This document shows positions 10,055 to 18,567 of a stretch of DNA of 64,000 nt, one piece after another. Under the pieces are notes generated by a model that worked only from the letters and a program-made list of their open reading frames with translations, was not told the origin of the DNA and did not search any database. The DNA is from Aureimonas altamirensis (GTDB lineage: Bacteria; Pseudomonadota; Alphaproteobacteria; Rhizobiales; Rhizobiaceae), in contig NZ_JAMQCO010000014.1 in the NCBI RefSeq assembly GCF_023702225.1, positions 16,749 through 80,748 on the forward strand. Direction: 5' to 3'. Both the position numbers and the translations under genes were made by a program. The number at the start of each line of letters is the position of its first letter. Position 1 is the first letter of the stretch.

Positions 10055-11455
10055 TTAACCGCCTGTCGCCGGCTGTCGCAGCAGTCGCGCCGCGTAGAAT
10101 CCGTCGAGGCCGGCAAGGGCCGGGTTGGTATCCGGCATCATGGCCGGAGTGGTGCGGACATCGCCCTCGGGCGAGATGGCCGTCTCGAGCCCCGGCAATT
10201 CCTCTGCCTTGACGGGATCTCTGCGAAAATCCGGATGGGCCGCAAGGAAGGCCGCGACCACCGCTTCTCCCTCGGCGGGATCGAGCGAGCAGTTCGAGAA
10301 GACGAGGATCCCGCCGGGGCGTACGGCCCGCGCCGCGTGCCACAGGAGGTCGGCCTGAACCTCCGCCAGCTTCTCGACCTCCTCGGCACTTTTGGTATAG
10401 GCGACGTCGGGATGCCGGCGGATCGTGCCGGTCGAGGAGCACGGCGCGTCCAGGAGAACGCCGTCGAAGGCCCCGTCGACGACGATGTCGGACTGCCTGA
10501 TATCGCCCTGCAGTGCCCTCACCGGAAGGCGAAGCCGCTGGAAATTCTCTTCCAGGCGGGCAAGCCGGCTTGCCGATATATCCATCGCGGTGACGTCGGC
10601 GCCCGCTGCGGCCAGTTGTGCGGTCTTGCCGCCGGGCGCAGCACACAGGTCGGCGATCCTGGCGCCGGCAACCGCACCGAACAATCGTGCCGGTATGCCC
10701 GCCGCGGCATCCTGCACCCACCATGCGCCGTCTTCGAACCCCGGCATCTCCTGCACCGGACGTGACGGGTCCGCCTCGAGGCGCACCGCTCCGAGGGGCA
10801 GCAGATGCCCGCCCAGGCGTTCGGCCCATGCTCCTGCATCGCCATCGCGAACCGTTATATCGACCGGCGCGATGGCCCGATGCGCGGCGGCGATGGAGGC
10901 CAACGCTTCCGCACCATAGGCGGGAAGGAGGCGCTCTTGCAGCCATTGCGGCATATCGATCAGCGGATCGCCATGCCGGGCGACGAGGCTGTCCTTCTCG
11001 CGTGCAACGCGGCGCAGGATCGCGTTCACCAGCCCTGCGAACCGTTGCAGGCGGGGATCGCCATGCGTCTGCGAAACCGCAAGGTCCACCGCCGCGGAAT
11101 CCGGCACGTCCAGAAACAGGATCTGTGCCATGGCCGTATGGAGAAGGCTGTGCAGCGCGTCGGCATTGCCCGGCAGCGGACGTTCGAGGCATTCCGACAG
11201 GATCGCGTCCAGCGTACCGCGTCGGCGGAGTGCAGAAACCAGGATGGCGCGCACCAGTGACTGGTCCCTGGCGTCCAGGCGCCGGAAGGCCGGATGGCCG
11301 CTCCGGCGGTCGGTCAGGCCATCCAGCGATGTCCGCGATACGACCACGGCCGACAGGAGCCGCGTAGCCACTTGCCGCGCCGGAAGGCCCGGCTTGTCGT
11401 TCATCTCCGCATCCGCAGGCCCCTGCCCTGCCCGCGGCCTTTTCTTCAACCCCAT
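10055..11455 (-). CDS. rsmB: 16S rRNA m5C967-type methyltransferase RsmB/Sun
   Basis: About 466 residues. The N-terminal NusB-like RNA-binding domain (residues about 30-160) is followed by the SAM-dependent RsmF/RsmB core: [16 protein letters not shown] (SAM site), [17 protein letters not shown], the [15 protein letters not shown] motif with one active Cys, and [13 protein letters not shown] with the second Cys. It methylates a cytosine of 16S rRNA during ribosome maturation. I chose the ATG at 11455 because a GAGG precedes it; it overlaps the 3' end of htpX by 10 bp. A later ATG at 11404 is possible. Order htpX-rsmB-heparinase-purH suggests one transcript. Confidence 0.94.
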   Translation of the reverse strand: MGLKKRPRAGQGPADAEMNDKPGLPARQVATRLLSAVVVSRTSLDGLTDRRSGHPAFRRLDARDQSLVRAILVSALRRRGTLDAILSECLERPLPGNADALHSLLHTAMAQILFLDVPDSAAVDLAVSQTHGDPRLQRFAGLVNAILRRVAREKDSLVARHGDPLIDMPQWLQERLLPAYGAEALASIAAAHRAIAPVDITVRDGDAGAWAERLGGHLLPLGAVRLEADPSRPVQEMPGFEDGAWWVQDAAAGIPARLFGAVAGARIADLCAAPGGKTAQLAAAGADVTAMDISASRLARLEENFQRLRLPVRALQGDIRQSDIVVDGAFDGVLLDAPCSSTGTIRRHPDVAYTKSAEEVEKLAEVQADLLWHAARAVRPGGILVFSNCSLDPAEGEAVVAAFLAAHPDFRRDPVKAEELPGLETAISPEGDVRTTPAMMPDTNPALAGLDGFYAARLLRQPATGG

Positions 11456-12426
11456 GGTCCTCGTCGTCCGCCACCGCTGTTGCTTCCGCCGCTCCATGGA
11501 CCGCGGCGTTGGGCCTCGTCAAGGAAGCCGCCCTGCCGGGGTGCCGAAGCGACCTGGCTGGGGCCACCCGTGGAGGACCGCATTTCGGCGGCCTGCGCCT
11601 TGAGGGCTGCGATCCGATTGTTGGTATCGGGGTGGGTCGAGAAGAGATTATCCATCCGCTGGCCGTTGAGCGGGTTGATGATGAACATATGCGCCGTCGC
11701 CGGGTTGCGCTCGGCATCGACATTGACGGTACGTCCTGCGGCGGCTGCGATCTTGCCGAGGGCCGATGCCAGCCAGATCGGGTCGCCCGCGATCTCGGCA
11801 CCGCGCCGGTCGGCCGAATATTCCCGCGTCCGGGAGATCGCCATCTGGACGATCATCGCAGCCAGCGGAGCGACGATCACGGCTGCGATGACGCCGATGA
11901 TGCCCAACGGATTGCTGTTGTTCTCGCGGTTGCCGCCGAAGAAAAACGCGAAATTTCCGAGCATCGAGATGGCGCCGGCCAGCGTGGCCGTGATGGTCAT
12001 GATCAGCGTATCGCGGTTCTCCACATGGGCCAGTTCGTGCGCCATGACCCCCGCGACCTCCTCCGGCGTCAGCCGCTTCAGCAGGCCGGTGGTCGCGGCC
12101 ACGGCGGCGTTTTGCGGGTTGCGGCCCGTGGCGAAGGCGTTTGGCTGGTCGTTTTCGATGATATAGACGCGCGGCATCGGCAGGCCGGCATTGGCGGCCA
12201 GACCCTTGACCAGCCGGTAATAGTCCGGTGCGGTACGCTCATCCACCTCATGCGCATGGTGCATGCGCAAGACCATCTTGTCGGCGTTCCAGTACGCGAA
12301 GAAATTCATGCCGATGGCGATGAGAAGGGCGATCATCATGCCGCCGCGGCCGCCGATCAACAAACCGACCCCCATGAAAAGGGCGGTCATCACCGCGATC
12401 AGCATGGCAGTCTTGAGCCTATTCAT
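11446..12426 (-). CDS. htpX: Membrane zinc metalloprotease HtpX
   Basis: 326 residues. HtpX is an M48 family protease in the inner membrane that degrades damaged membrane proteins. N-terminal hydrophobic segments ([19 protein letters not shown] and a second around residue 30) precede the zinc motif [10 protein letters not shown]; two more hydrophobic segments follow ([17 protein letters not shown] and [16 protein letters not shown]), then the downstream Glu region [11 protein letters not shown] that supplies the third zinc ligand. The Gly/Pro-rich tail ends GGRRGPWG. The ATG at 12426 gives the normal N-terminus; the frame is open further upstream but that stretch does not look coding. Divergent from the SDHAF4-like gene. 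Confidence 0.95.
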   Translation of the reverse strand: MNRLKTAMLIAVMTALFMGVGLLIGGRGGMMIALLIAIGMNFFAYWNADKMVLRMHHAHEVDERTAPDYYRLVKGLAANAGLPMPRVYIIENDQPNAFATGRNPQNAAVAATTGLLKRLTPEEVAGVMAHELAHVENRDTLIMTITATLAGAISMLGNFAFFFGGNRENNSNPLGIIGVIAAVIVAPLAAMIVQMAISRTREYSADRRGAEIAGDPIWLASALGKIAAAAGRTVNVDAERNPATAHMFIINPLNGQRMDNLFSTHPDTNNRIAALKAQAAEMRSSTGGPSQVASAPRQGGFLDEAQRRGPWSGGSNSGGGRRGPWG

Positions 12427-12537
12427 GGGCGTCGATATCTCCAACGATACAAGGCCATCCGGCCTCTGTACAATCTGGTAAGGCCGCGTCCGTCCTTCAA
12501 TACAGGGACGACCGGCAACAAGCCACGGAGCAGGATC

Positions 12538-12738
12538 ATGACGGAAGACAAGGCGGCGCCGGCACGGCGCTTCGAGGATTTGCCGGCGGCGGCGCAGCGG
12601 GCACTGCAGGAAGCGCAGCAGCGACGCGCCGCCGAGCCGAAAGCCGGCGACAGGCCCGTCGAGGTCAATGGACGCGACGGGCCGGAACCGGTGCGCTACG
12701 GGGACTGGGAAAAGAACGGCATAGCCTCGGACTTCTGA
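12538..12738 (+). CDS. DUF1674/SDHAF4-type succinate dehydrogenase assembly factor
   Basis: A 66-residue soluble protein. Its C-terminus (residues about 41-66) carries [19 protein letters not shown] followed by IASDF, the conserved signature of the DUF1674 family, whose mitochondrial members (SDHAF4/Sdh8) bind flavinylated SdhA during complex II assembly. By homology the bacterial protein probably has the same role in the cytoplasm; this is inference. The N-terminal 40 residues are Ala/Arg/Glu-rich and low complexity. A GGAG lies about 8 bases before the ATG at 12538. Divergent neighbour htpX, and downstream the guanidine riboswitch. Confidence 0.85.
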   Translation: MTEDKAAPARRFEDLPAAAQRALQEAQQRRAAEPKAGDRPVEVNGRDGPEPVRYGDWEKNGIASDF

Positions 12739-12805
12739 GCGCGCCGGCCTTGATCCCAAGGCTTCCAGGGCTCATATGTGCTCCGGGACACTGCCGTGCG
12801 GTGTC

Positions 12806-12849
12806 GAAGGACGACCTTCCCCTGAAGCCATCCCTGCCGGGACGACCCG
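12806..12849 (+). promoter_or_regulatory. Guanidine-II (mini-ykkC) riboswitch
   Basis: Two small hairpins with identical loops: GAAGG-ACGA-CCTTC at 12806-12819 and CGGG-ACGA-CCCG at 12838-12849, separated by 18 nt. Paired GG-ACGR-CC hairpins are the defining feature of the mini-ykkC RNA, shown to sense guanidinium. The second hairpin ends 9 nt before a GGAG Shine-Dalgarno (12859-12862) of the sugE-type gene, consistent with translational control: guanidine-bound loops would free the ribosome site. Structure is read directly; ligand and mechanism are from the known class. Confidence 0.88.
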
Positions 12850-12870
12850 CATCTATCCGGAGTCGTAACC

Positions 12871-13194
12871 ATGGCATGGGCCTATCTCATCACCGCAGGA
12901 ATCCTGGAGGTCGTCTGGGCCTTCTCCATGAAACAGTCCGCAGGCTTCACGCGCCTGTGGCCCAGCATCGTCACCATATTGTTCATGGTCGCGAGCTTCG
13001 GGCTTCTGTCGATATCGATGCGCACGCTGCCGCTCGGAACCGCTTATGTCATCTGGACTGGCATCGGTGCGGTCGGCGCTTTCATCGTCGGGATCGTTGC
13101 GCTGGGCGAAGCGGCCAACCCCACCCGCCTTCTGGCGGCCGCGTTGATCGTCACCGGGCTCATCCTGATGAAGCTTGCAACACCTGCGGGTTGA
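12871..13194 (+). CDS. sugE: SMR-family guanidinium exporter (SugE/Gdx)
   Basis: A 107-residue four-helix small multidrug resistance protein in the inner membrane that exports guanidinium in exchange for protons. The residues of the Gdx subtype are all visible: Glu13 (central proton/substrate site), Ser42, Tyr59 and Trp62. Length is normal. It is preceded by a GGAG ribosome-binding site and by the two-hairpin guanidine-II riboswitch at 12806-12849, which independently supports guanidinium rather than a broad drug substrate. It stands alone between the SDHAF4-like gene and cfa, both on the same strand. Confidence 0.95.
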   Translation: MAWAYLITAGILEVVWAFSMKQSAGFTRLWPSIVTILFMVASFGLLSISMRTLPLGTAYVIWTGIGAVGAFIVGIVALGEAANPTRLLAAALIVTGLILMKLATPAG

Positions 13195-13293
13195 GGTCAC
13201 GAGCCGATACACCGAAAAGTGATCGAGTGCCCGGCAAGCCCTTCCTATGCTGCGATGCCGTGCTATTCTCAGGTGTGCTTATCATGCGGGGAG

Positions 13294-13309
13294 TGTTTCA
13301 CGTGAGACA
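13294..13309. promoter_or_regulatory. parS-like site overlapping the cfa start codon region
   Basis: TGTTTCACGTGAGACA matches the parS consensus TGTTTCACGTGAAACA at 15 of 16 positions. It lies immediately after a GGGGAG ribosome-binding sequence and includes the likely GTG start of cfa (13302), so ParB binding could also affect initiation of that gene. About 8 kb left of the putative origin. Confidence 0.78.
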
Positions 13310-14597
13310 CGAAATTGTTCGCGCAGACGACGAAAGTGCCCGAATTCTCGCCCGGCTGATACGGCAGGGCTACGAAAGCTTTCAACCCGACATAGCGATC
13401 CGATTATGGACAGGCGAGCGCCTTGGGCCGGTCTCCGGACCGGTCGTGGCGCTCCATGATCCGGTAGCCCTGTCGCGCCTCGCCTTCCGGCCGACGATCA
13501 CGACCCTTGTCGAACTCTGGATGGAGAAGGCCTTCGACATCGAGGACGGCACCCTGTTCGACATCGCCGGGGTGAAGAGCCGGGTGAAGACGAAGCAGGC
13601 CCTTAAGCAGATCGGCAAGTGGCAGGTGGCCCGCGCCCTGCCCGCGCTTCTGCGATTGCGGCGGCAGGGCAAGGTGGTCCATCAGACCATAGGAGAAGGC
13701 GCCGGTGCCAGCGGCTCTACCCGGCAGGCGATCCAGTATCATTACGACGTGTCGAACGATTTCTACCGCCTGTTCCTCGATCGGCGCATGCTGTATTCCT
13801 GTGCCTACTTCGATGGCTGGCACGACGACATCGACAAGGCACAGGGCGACAAGCTGGACATGATCTGCCGCAAGCTGCGCCTGCAGCCGGGCGAGCGGAT
13901 GCTCGACATCGGCAGCGGTTGGGGAGCCCTGCTGATCCACGCGGTTTCGCATTATGGGGTCGTCGGCCACGGCGTGACGCTGAGCCAGGCCCAGTTCGAC
14001 CTGTCACGCGAGCGGATCGCCGAGGCGGGGTTGTCCGACCGTATCACGATCGAGTTGAAGCCGTTCCAGGATCTGTCGGGCCGCTTCGACAAGATATCCT
14101 CCATCGGCATGTTCGAGCATGTCGGCTTTGCGCATCACGACGAGTACTTCGCCGCGGTACATCGGCTGCTCGAACCGGGCGGGCTCTATCTGCACCATGC
14201 CATAACGCGTCCCGCCAAGAAGACCGTGCGGCATTTCCATCGCAAGTCGGCGGAATACAAGGCGTTGACGCGGTACATCTTTCCGGGCGGGGAGCTGGAT
14301 TATATCGGGCACTCGTTGCAGAAGCTCGAGGCCTTCCGCTTCGAGGTCCACGATGTGGAAGGCTGGCGAGAGCATTACGCGCGAACCCTTCGGCTATGGG
14401 CCAACCGGTTGCACGACAATTTCGACGCCGCGATCGGGATGATCGGCGAACCGCGCGCCCGGCTCTGGCTTGCCTATCTTGTGGGTTGCGCCATCAGCTT
14501 CGAACGCGGCGATGCGTTGATCCAGCAGACGCTGGCCTCGCGCAAGGTGAAAGGGCCGAGCAAGCTGCCGCCCACGCGCCGCGACCTGTATGCCTGA
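13302..14597 (+). CDS. cfa: Cyclopropane-fatty-acyl-phospholipid synthase
   Basis: SAM-dependent enzyme that adds a methylene bridge to unsaturated acyl chains of membrane phospholipids. About 431 residues. An N-terminal non-catalytic region (residues 1-140) is followed by YHYDVSNDFYRLFLD, CAYF, the SAM motif MLDIGSGWGALLIHA, SSIGMFEHVG, and near the end RTLRLWANRLHDNFD. I prefer the GTG at 13302, which has GGAG eight bases upstream; an ATG at 13284 would add six residues but has a poor ribosome site. A parS-like sequence straddles this start. Downstream the gene converges on the small-ORF/XRE transcript, with a hairpin at 14601-14632. Confidence 0.94.
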   Translation: MRHEIVRADDESARILARLIRQGYESFQPDIAIRLWTGERLGPVSGPVVALHDPVALSRLAFRPTITTLVELWMEKAFDIEDGTLFDIAGVKSRVKTKQALKQIGKWQVARALPALLRLRRQGKVVHQTIGEGAGASGSTRQAIQYHYDVSNDFYRLFLDRRMLYSCAYFDGWHDDIDKAQGDKLDMICRKLRLQPGERMLDIGSGWGALLIHAVSHYGVVGHGVTLSQAQFDLSRERIAEAGLSDRITIELKPFQDLSGRFDKISSIGMFEHVGFAHHDEYFAAVHRLLEPGGLYLHHAITRPAKKTVRHFHRKSAEYKALTRYIFPGGELDYIGHSLQKLEAFRFEVHDVEGWREHYARTLRLWANRLHDNFDAAIGMIGEPRARLWLAYLVGCAISFERGDALIQQTLASRKVKGPSKLPPTRRDLYA

Positions 14598-14600
14598 ACG

Positions 14601-14632
14601 AAAAAGGGCCGCCCCGTCGAAGGAGCGGCCCC
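14601..14632 (-). terminator. Intrinsic terminator for the leftward Smr/XRE transcript
   Basis: GGGCCGC (14606-14612) pairs with GCGGCCC (14625-14631), loop 12 nt. Read leftward, the stem is followed by five T residues (complement of 14601-14605), a good terminator for genes coming from the right. It has no T-run rightward, so it would serve cfa poorly. Confidence 0.7.
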
Positions 14633-14684
14633 GTGATTGCGAGCTCTTGCCGTCAGGCCGTGCCTGAAAGGCCGAAAGCCATCG

Positions 14685-14756
14685 TCAGAAAGAAGGCTGC
14701 CCCTTCCCGTCGACGCGCATTTCCGATCCCGCCGGCAATTGCAAACCACTCGACAT
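14685..14756 (-). CDS. Candidate 23-residue small protein with a perfect extended Shine-Dalgarno
   Basis: ATG at 14756 opens a frame for MSSGLQLPAGSEMRVDGKGQ followed by PSF and TGA. The ATG is preceded by AAGGAGGTGATCC (complement of 14758-14770), thirteen bases fully complementary to the 3' end of 16S rRNA, with a seven-base spacing from GGAGG, as good a ribosome-binding site as can be drawn. It lies 77 bp downstream of the XRE gene on the same strand and 52 bp before the terminator at 14601-14632. I recognise no family. The peptide is short and unremarkable, so it might be a leader or a ribosome decoy rather than a protein; the ribosome site is the main evidence. Confidence 0.5.
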   Translation of the reverse strand: MSSGLQLPAGSEMRVDGKGQPSF

Positions 14757-14833
14757 TGGATCACCTCCTTCCGTTTCGTTGAACATGACAGGATATTGGG
14801 GACCGCCGATGGCCTTTGCAAGGCAGGCGGGCT

Positions 14834-15220
14834 TCATTTCATGCGGCGGCCAGATTCAATTCGGTTCGTGGCCTGCTCCAGGATATCGAGAAGTTGCCTG
14901 ATATCCGCGGGGCTGAGCGACCCGATGGTTTCCGCCAGACGATTGGCGAGCACCGTCGCCTCGGGGGCAAGACCACCGGTCTCCACCGTCACACGCGGAT
15001 GCGACAGCTCCGCCAGGCGCTCCAGTTCTTCCGCGTCGTCCCAGATCACGCCCAGATAGCCGATCATCCGTTGCAGGAGATACCAGCTCGGACGGCCGCG
15101 CCGGCCATGCTCCAGCGCCGAAAGATAAGCTCCTGAAACGCCCAGCGCTTCCGCCATCTGTCCCTGGCTGACCCCCTTTTCGCGCCGCAACGCCCGAATT
15201 TTTTCCCCAAACGGCGTCAT
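14834..15220 (-). CDS. XRE-family helix-turn-helix regulator
   Basis: 128 residues. The N-terminal domain (about 1-60) is a Cro/C1-type HTH: EKIRALRREKGVSQGQMAEA then GVSGAYLSALEHGRRG, with the usual Gln and Ser contact positions. The C-terminal half (PEATVLANRLAETIGSLSPA and on) is a helical region probably for dimerisation. Its ATG overlaps the stop of the Smr gene (ATGA), so the two are translationally coupled. This Smr-XRE pair is common in Hyphomicrobiales; the regulated genes are not known from sequence. Confidence 0.9.
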   Translation of the reverse strand: MTPFGEKIRALRREKGVSQGQMAEALGVSGAYLSALEHGRRGRPSWYLLQRMIGYLGVIWDDAEELERLAELSHPRVTVETGGLAPEATVLANRLAETIGSLSPADIRQLLDILEQATNRIESGRRMK

Positions 15221-15756
15221 GACTTGCGTAGCCTCACGTAGAACGCACCGTCTCCGCCGTGGCTTCGCTCGGCGATGTCGTATCCCGAGACGAGGCGGCG
15301 GAAGGCATCCGTGGCGATCCAGTGCGGAAAGGCCCGGCGCAATGCCCCGGTCGATCCGGACGAGGATCCGCGGCCGGTGATGACCAGCACATGACGCAAC
15401 CCCATGCCATGGGCCGATCGCAGGAATCCCAGCAAGGCGTAATGGGCGACCGCCTCGGTCTTGCCGTGAAGGTCTATGCGGGCGTCGATCTCAAGCCGGC
15501 CGCGGCCCAGCTTGCGCCGCACCGGCCGGTCTATCCGCTCCTGGACGACATGGGGGCGCGGCGGCAGGCCTGGCGCACCGGCCGGCTGTATGTCGATGGC
15601 CGATCCGACCTTGCCCCTGAAGGCTTTGCCGACTTCGGTTACGGCATCCTCGGACGGCTCAGGCGAAAGTTTCCGCCCGGGCAGCGGGCGTGCGGTGCGC
15701 GCCACGGCCGACCACAGACGCTTGTCTTCTTCGGTCAGGACGCCGCGCCGCTTCAT
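15217..15756 (-). CDS. Smr/MutS2-domain protein (SmrA-like)
   Basis: 179 residues. The N-terminal half is a basic, Pro-rich linker; the C-terminal Smr domain (about 95-175) shows the diagnostic IDLHGKT, the helical LLGFLRSAHGMGLRHVLVITG core, and GRGSSSGSTGALRRAFPHWI. Smr domains have nuclease or nucleic-acid-binding activity, and in standalone bacterial forms are linked to mRNA cleavage at stalled ribosomes. It sits 14 bp after the Tim44-like gene and overlaps the XRE gene by 4 bp, so the three form an operon. An mltA lytic transglycosylase gene, often found between Tim44 and Smr in relatives, is absent here. Confidence 0.9.
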   Translation of the reverse strand: MKRRGVLTEEDKRLWSAVARTARPLPGRKLSPEPSEDAVTEVGKAFRGKVGSAIDIQPAGAPGLPPRPHVVQERIDRPVRRKLGRGRLEIDARIDLHGKTEAVAHYALLGFLRSAHGMGLRHVLVITGRGSSSGSTGALRRAFPHWIATDAFRRLVSGYDIAERSHGGDGAFYVRLRKS

Positions 15757-15770
15757 GCCTCAAGAGAGCC

Positions 15771-16466
15771 TCAGCTTTCTTCGGATTCGGTCTCGACCAG
15801 CTTCCAGTTCGGATCGCGCGAGCGGGTGTCGCGGGCGAAGGTCCACACGTCCCGCACCTCGACCACCGTTTCCGGATCGCCTTCGGCAACGGTCCCGTCT
15901 GGCTTGAGGACGGCGGAGATGAGCTGAGAGACGATACGCAAGGTCACGTATGCCTCGGTTCCCTTCAATTCCGCAGAGACGATCCGGGCATCGTCGATCC
16001 CGACGAACGAAGACTGCATCCGCTCGCCGCGCTTCTCGCGGTCTGCGATGGCCGTGTCGAAACCCTGGTAGACTTCCGGCGACAAAAGATTGCGCAGCAG
16101 CTTCCGGTCGCCGTCCGCAAAGGCGGTCACGATCATTTCATAGGCGATCTTTGCCCCGTCGACGAAAGTGGGCGCGTCGAAGGAAGGATCGGCATCCTTG
16201 ATTCGCCGCAACTCGGTATTGGTCGTCGTACCGGGCTCCGCCAGCTTGTCGATAGCCTCGTAGCTGCCGGCGACCGGCTCGGTGTCCGGCAGGCGGCGGC
16301 TGGGCAGGGTTACGACATTGCCCGGGTTCGCGGCGCCGTTCTGGTCGGCGCGGGTGTAGGGATCGTAGGGCGGGCGCTCGTTCCCCGTGCGGCGGCCCAG
16401 CACCGTCCACAACTGGTAGAGGACGATCACCGTCACCACGATAAAGAAGATCGTCCCGAAACCCAT
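15771..16466 (-). CDS. Tim44-like domain membrane protein
   Basis: 231 residues. One N-terminal transmembrane segment (MGFGTIFFIVVTVIVLYQLW) is followed by a charged linker and a C-terminal Tim44/NTF2-like fold (about 95-225) including FVDGAKIAYEMIVTAFADGD, LLRNLLSPEVYQGFDTAI and VVEVRDVWTFARDTRSRDPN. Mitochondrial Tim44 tethers Hsp70 to the import channel; the bacterial homologue (TimA-like) is an inner-membrane protein of unsettled function. The ATG at 16466 gives the natural membrane anchor. It is divergent from fxsA and heads the Tim44-Smr-XRE transcript. Confidence 0.9.
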   Translation of the reverse strand: MGFGTIFFIVVTVIVLYQLWTVLGRRTGNERPPYDPYTRADQNGAANPGNVVTLPSRRLPDTEPVAGSYEAIDKLAEPGTTTNTELRRIKDADPSFDAPTFVDGAKIAYEMIVTAFADGDRKLLRNLLSPEVYQGFDTAIADREKRGERMQSSFVGIDDARIVSAELKGTEAYVTLRIVSQLISAVLKPDGTVAEGDPETVVEVRDVWTFARDTRSRDPNWKLVETESEES

Positions 16467-16613
16467 GCTCTCCGCATCCCCTGAAACCGTGTAAAAGATA
16501 ACTCCGCATATAGACATGGTGCGGCCGGCATTCAAATCACGCCGCGCGATACCTATGTGCGCGACATTCAACCCGCCTCTCAGGCGTACGACCGGGAAAG
16601 ACATCGCCAGCCC

Positions 16614-17144
16614 ATGCCCGCACTTCTCGTCCTGATCGCAATTCTTGCCCTTCCAATGGTCGAGATCGGCGTCTTCATCGCCGTCGGCAGCCAGATCGGT
16701 ATCGGCTGGACGCTGGCCCTCGTGGTGATCTCGTTCCTGCTCGGCATCGTCCTGTTTCGCAGGCAGGGCTTCTCCACGCTCAAGGCCGCCCAGGCGGAAG
16801 CGCGCGCCGGGGTCGTTCCGGAGCGCCCGATCGTCCACGGCGCGATGATCGTCATGGGCTCCATCCTGCTGATGATCCCGGGTTTCGTCACCGACGTCTT
16901 CGGCCTGCTTCTCTTCGTGCCGCCTGTGCGCGACATGATCTGGAACGCCATGCGGTCCCGCATCACCGTCCGCGCCTATGGTCCCGGCCACCGCACCTAC
17001 ACGGCCGGAACCGCGCATCGCGCGGGGCCGGAAGTGATAGACTTGGCCGACGACGATTTCGAACGCCGCGACGGCGATCCGGACTCGCCGTGGTCGGACG
17101 ACCGGGCGGGAACCGGCCGTACGCTGCCGCCCGACCGGTCGTAG
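16614..17144 (+). CDS. fxsA: FxsA family membrane protein
   Basis: 176 residues, four hydrophobic segments. The N-terminus [20 protein letters not shown] and the conserved glycine-rich stretch [18 protein letters not shown] identify the FxsA family, inner-membrane proteins named for suppressing phage exclusion; the normal cellular role is not established. The C-terminal 55 residues are acidic and Arg-rich with no recognised domain. The ATG at 16614 is preferred over an upstream in-frame codon because it begins directly at the hydrophobic segment. It is followed 73 bp later by secB on the same strand. Confidence 0.9.
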   Translation: MPALLVLIAILALPMVEIGVFIAVGSQIGIGWTLALVVISFLLGIVLFRRQGFSTLKAAQAEARAGVVPERPIVHGAMIVMGSILLMIPGFVTDVFGLLLFVPPVRDMIWNAMRSRITVRAYGPGHRTYTAGTAHRAGPEVIDLADDDFERRDGDPDSPWSDDRAGTGRTLPPDRS

Positions 17145-17217
17145 GTTCGCTTGTTTCGCCGGACCCGGCATGCTAGCGCAGCACGAGCCTGACGCACCGA
17201 TATCACGAGGAAATTTG

Positions 17218-17712
17218 ATGTCCGAAACCGAAAAGGCCAATGGCCAGACTGCCCCGGCCGCGGCCCCCAGCCTGAACGTGCTGACGCAGTACATCAAGGA
17301 TCTCTCCTTCGAGAGCCCGAATGCGCCCGGCGTTCTTCGTGGACAGGGAAAGCCGCCGGCCATCAATATCGGCGTCAACGTCTCCGCCTTGCCGGTCACC
17401 GGTACGGACGGCGAGTATGACGTCAAGCTGACGCTCAACGCCCGCGCCGGCGAAGGTGCCGAAGCCATGTTCCTGGTGGAACTGCAGTATGGCGGCATCT
17501 TCCGGGTGCAGAATTTCCCGCAGGAGCATCTCCTGCCGGTACTCTTCATCGAGTGCCCTCGCCTTCTGTTCCCCTTCGCGCGGCAGGTCATTGCCGATGT
17601 CACGCGGAACGGCGGCTTCCCGCCCCTGATGGTCGACCCTATCGACTTCGCTGCGCTGTTCCAGCAGCGCATGGCCGAAGAGCGCGCCCGCCAGCAGGTA
17701 CAGCCTTCCTGA
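17218..17712 (+). CDS. secB: Protein-export chaperone SecB
   Basis: 164 residues. Cytosolic homotetrameric chaperone that holds preproteins unfolded for SecA. After a 16-residue Ala-rich lead the core reads [41 protein letters not shown] and [20 protein letters not shown] then [12 protein letters not shown], all hallmark SecB blocks. A GAGG lies eight bases before the ATG at 17218. It is followed by a perfect terminator hairpin at 17741 and converges on dnaQ. Confidence 0.97.
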   Translation: MSETEKANGQTAPAAAPSLNVLTQYIKDLSFESPNAPGVLRGQGKPPAINIGVNVSALPVTGTDGEYDVKLTLNARAGEGAEAMFLVELQYGGIFRVQNFPQEHLLPVLFIECPRLLFPFARQVIADVTRNGGFPPLMVDPIDFAALFQQRMAEERARQQVQPS

Positions 17713-17740
17713 AACCGGTTCGATCCGGATCACGACCGAG

Positions 17741-17765
17741 GGGCGCCATCGATGGCGCCCTTTTT
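17741..17765 (+). terminator. Intrinsic terminator after secB
   Basis: GGGCGCC-ATCGAT-GGCGCCC (17741-17760) is a perfect 20-bp palindrome followed by TTTTT at 17761-17765, 28 bp after the secB stop codon. Confidence 0.92.
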
Positions 17766-17784
17766 CATTGCCCTATCGCGCGGC

Positions 17785-18495
17785 TCACTCGACCGGCAGA
17801 TAGGCCCGCCAGATCGCCTCTTCGCCCAATGTGGCGACGAAAGCCGCATGACGGGCGCGCTGTGCATCGTCCAGGCGGGGCGGCAAGGCGGCAGGCCGCT
17901 GCCGCGTCGGCTGCAGCACGACATCGCCGATCGTGTCGTTGCCGCTGGAACGCCCTTCTTCCGGGTTCAGCAGCAGCGCGGCCTGGCGGCCACCGATCAG
18001 CTCGATATAGACCTGCGCCAGCAGCTCGGAGTCCACCAGTGCCCCGTGCTTGTCGCGGCGCGACGTATCGATCTGAAACCTCGAGCACAGTGCGTCCAGC
18101 GTAGCGGGCGCCATCGGAAACTTGCGCCGCGCCATGGGCAGAGTATCGATGATCGACGATTGGGAGATTTCCGCTCGACCGAGACGCCGCAGCTCGGCAT
18201 TCAGGAAACGCATGTCGAACGACGCGTTATGCGCGATCAGAATGGCATCGGCGAAAAACTCGACGAAGTCGTCCACAACCTCCTCGAACAGCGGCTTGTC
18301 CTTGAGGAATTCGTCGGAAATGCCGTGGATGTCGAACGCCCCCGGATCGACCCGCCGGCCCGCCGGCCGAACGAAGCGATGGAACTCGCGTCCCGTCGGA
18401 ATATGATTCCACAACTCGATGCCGCCGATCTCGATGACCCGGTCGGCTTCGAAATCGAGCCCGGTCGTTTCCGTATCGAAGACGATTTCGCGCAT
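17785..18495 (-). CDS. dnaQ: DNA polymerase III epsilon subunit (proofreading 3'-5' exonuclease)
   Basis: 236 residues. The DEDDh exonuclease motifs are visible: motif I FDTETTG at residues 5-11, motif II LIAHNASFDMRFLNAELRRL, motif III KHGALVDSELLAQVYIEL. The C-terminal tail after about residue 180 contains the region that binds the polymerase alpha subunit. It is the last of a leftward run maf-aroE-NTF2-coaE-dnaQ, the usual order beside the origin in Hyphomicrobiales, with 72 bp separating it from coaE. Confidence 0.96.
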   Translation of the reverse strand: MREIVFDTETTGLDFEADRVIEIGGIELWNHIPTGREFHRFVRPAGRRVDPGAFDIHGISDEFLKDKPLFEEVVDDFVEFFADAILIAHNASFDMRFLNAELRRLGRAEISQSSIIDTLPMARRKFPMAPATLDALCSRFQIDTSRRDKHGALVDSELLAQVYIELIGGRQAALLLNPEEGRSSGNDTIGDVVLQPTRQRPAALPPRLDDAQRARHAAFVATLGEEAIWRAYLPVE

Positions 18496-18567
18496 GGAAC
18501 AACCCCGAAACTCCAGCCTGTCCCCTCTTCGCCCATCGGCGTGCCGTCCTCAACCCCGGTCGAGGAC

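Noticed and set aside
12750-13283. Upstream in-frame extension of cfa by 178 codons across the sugE gene
   Set aside because: It covers the guanidine exporter gene and its riboswitch in another frame and has no resemblance to cyclopropane synthase N-termini; starts at 13284 or 13302 fit the family.
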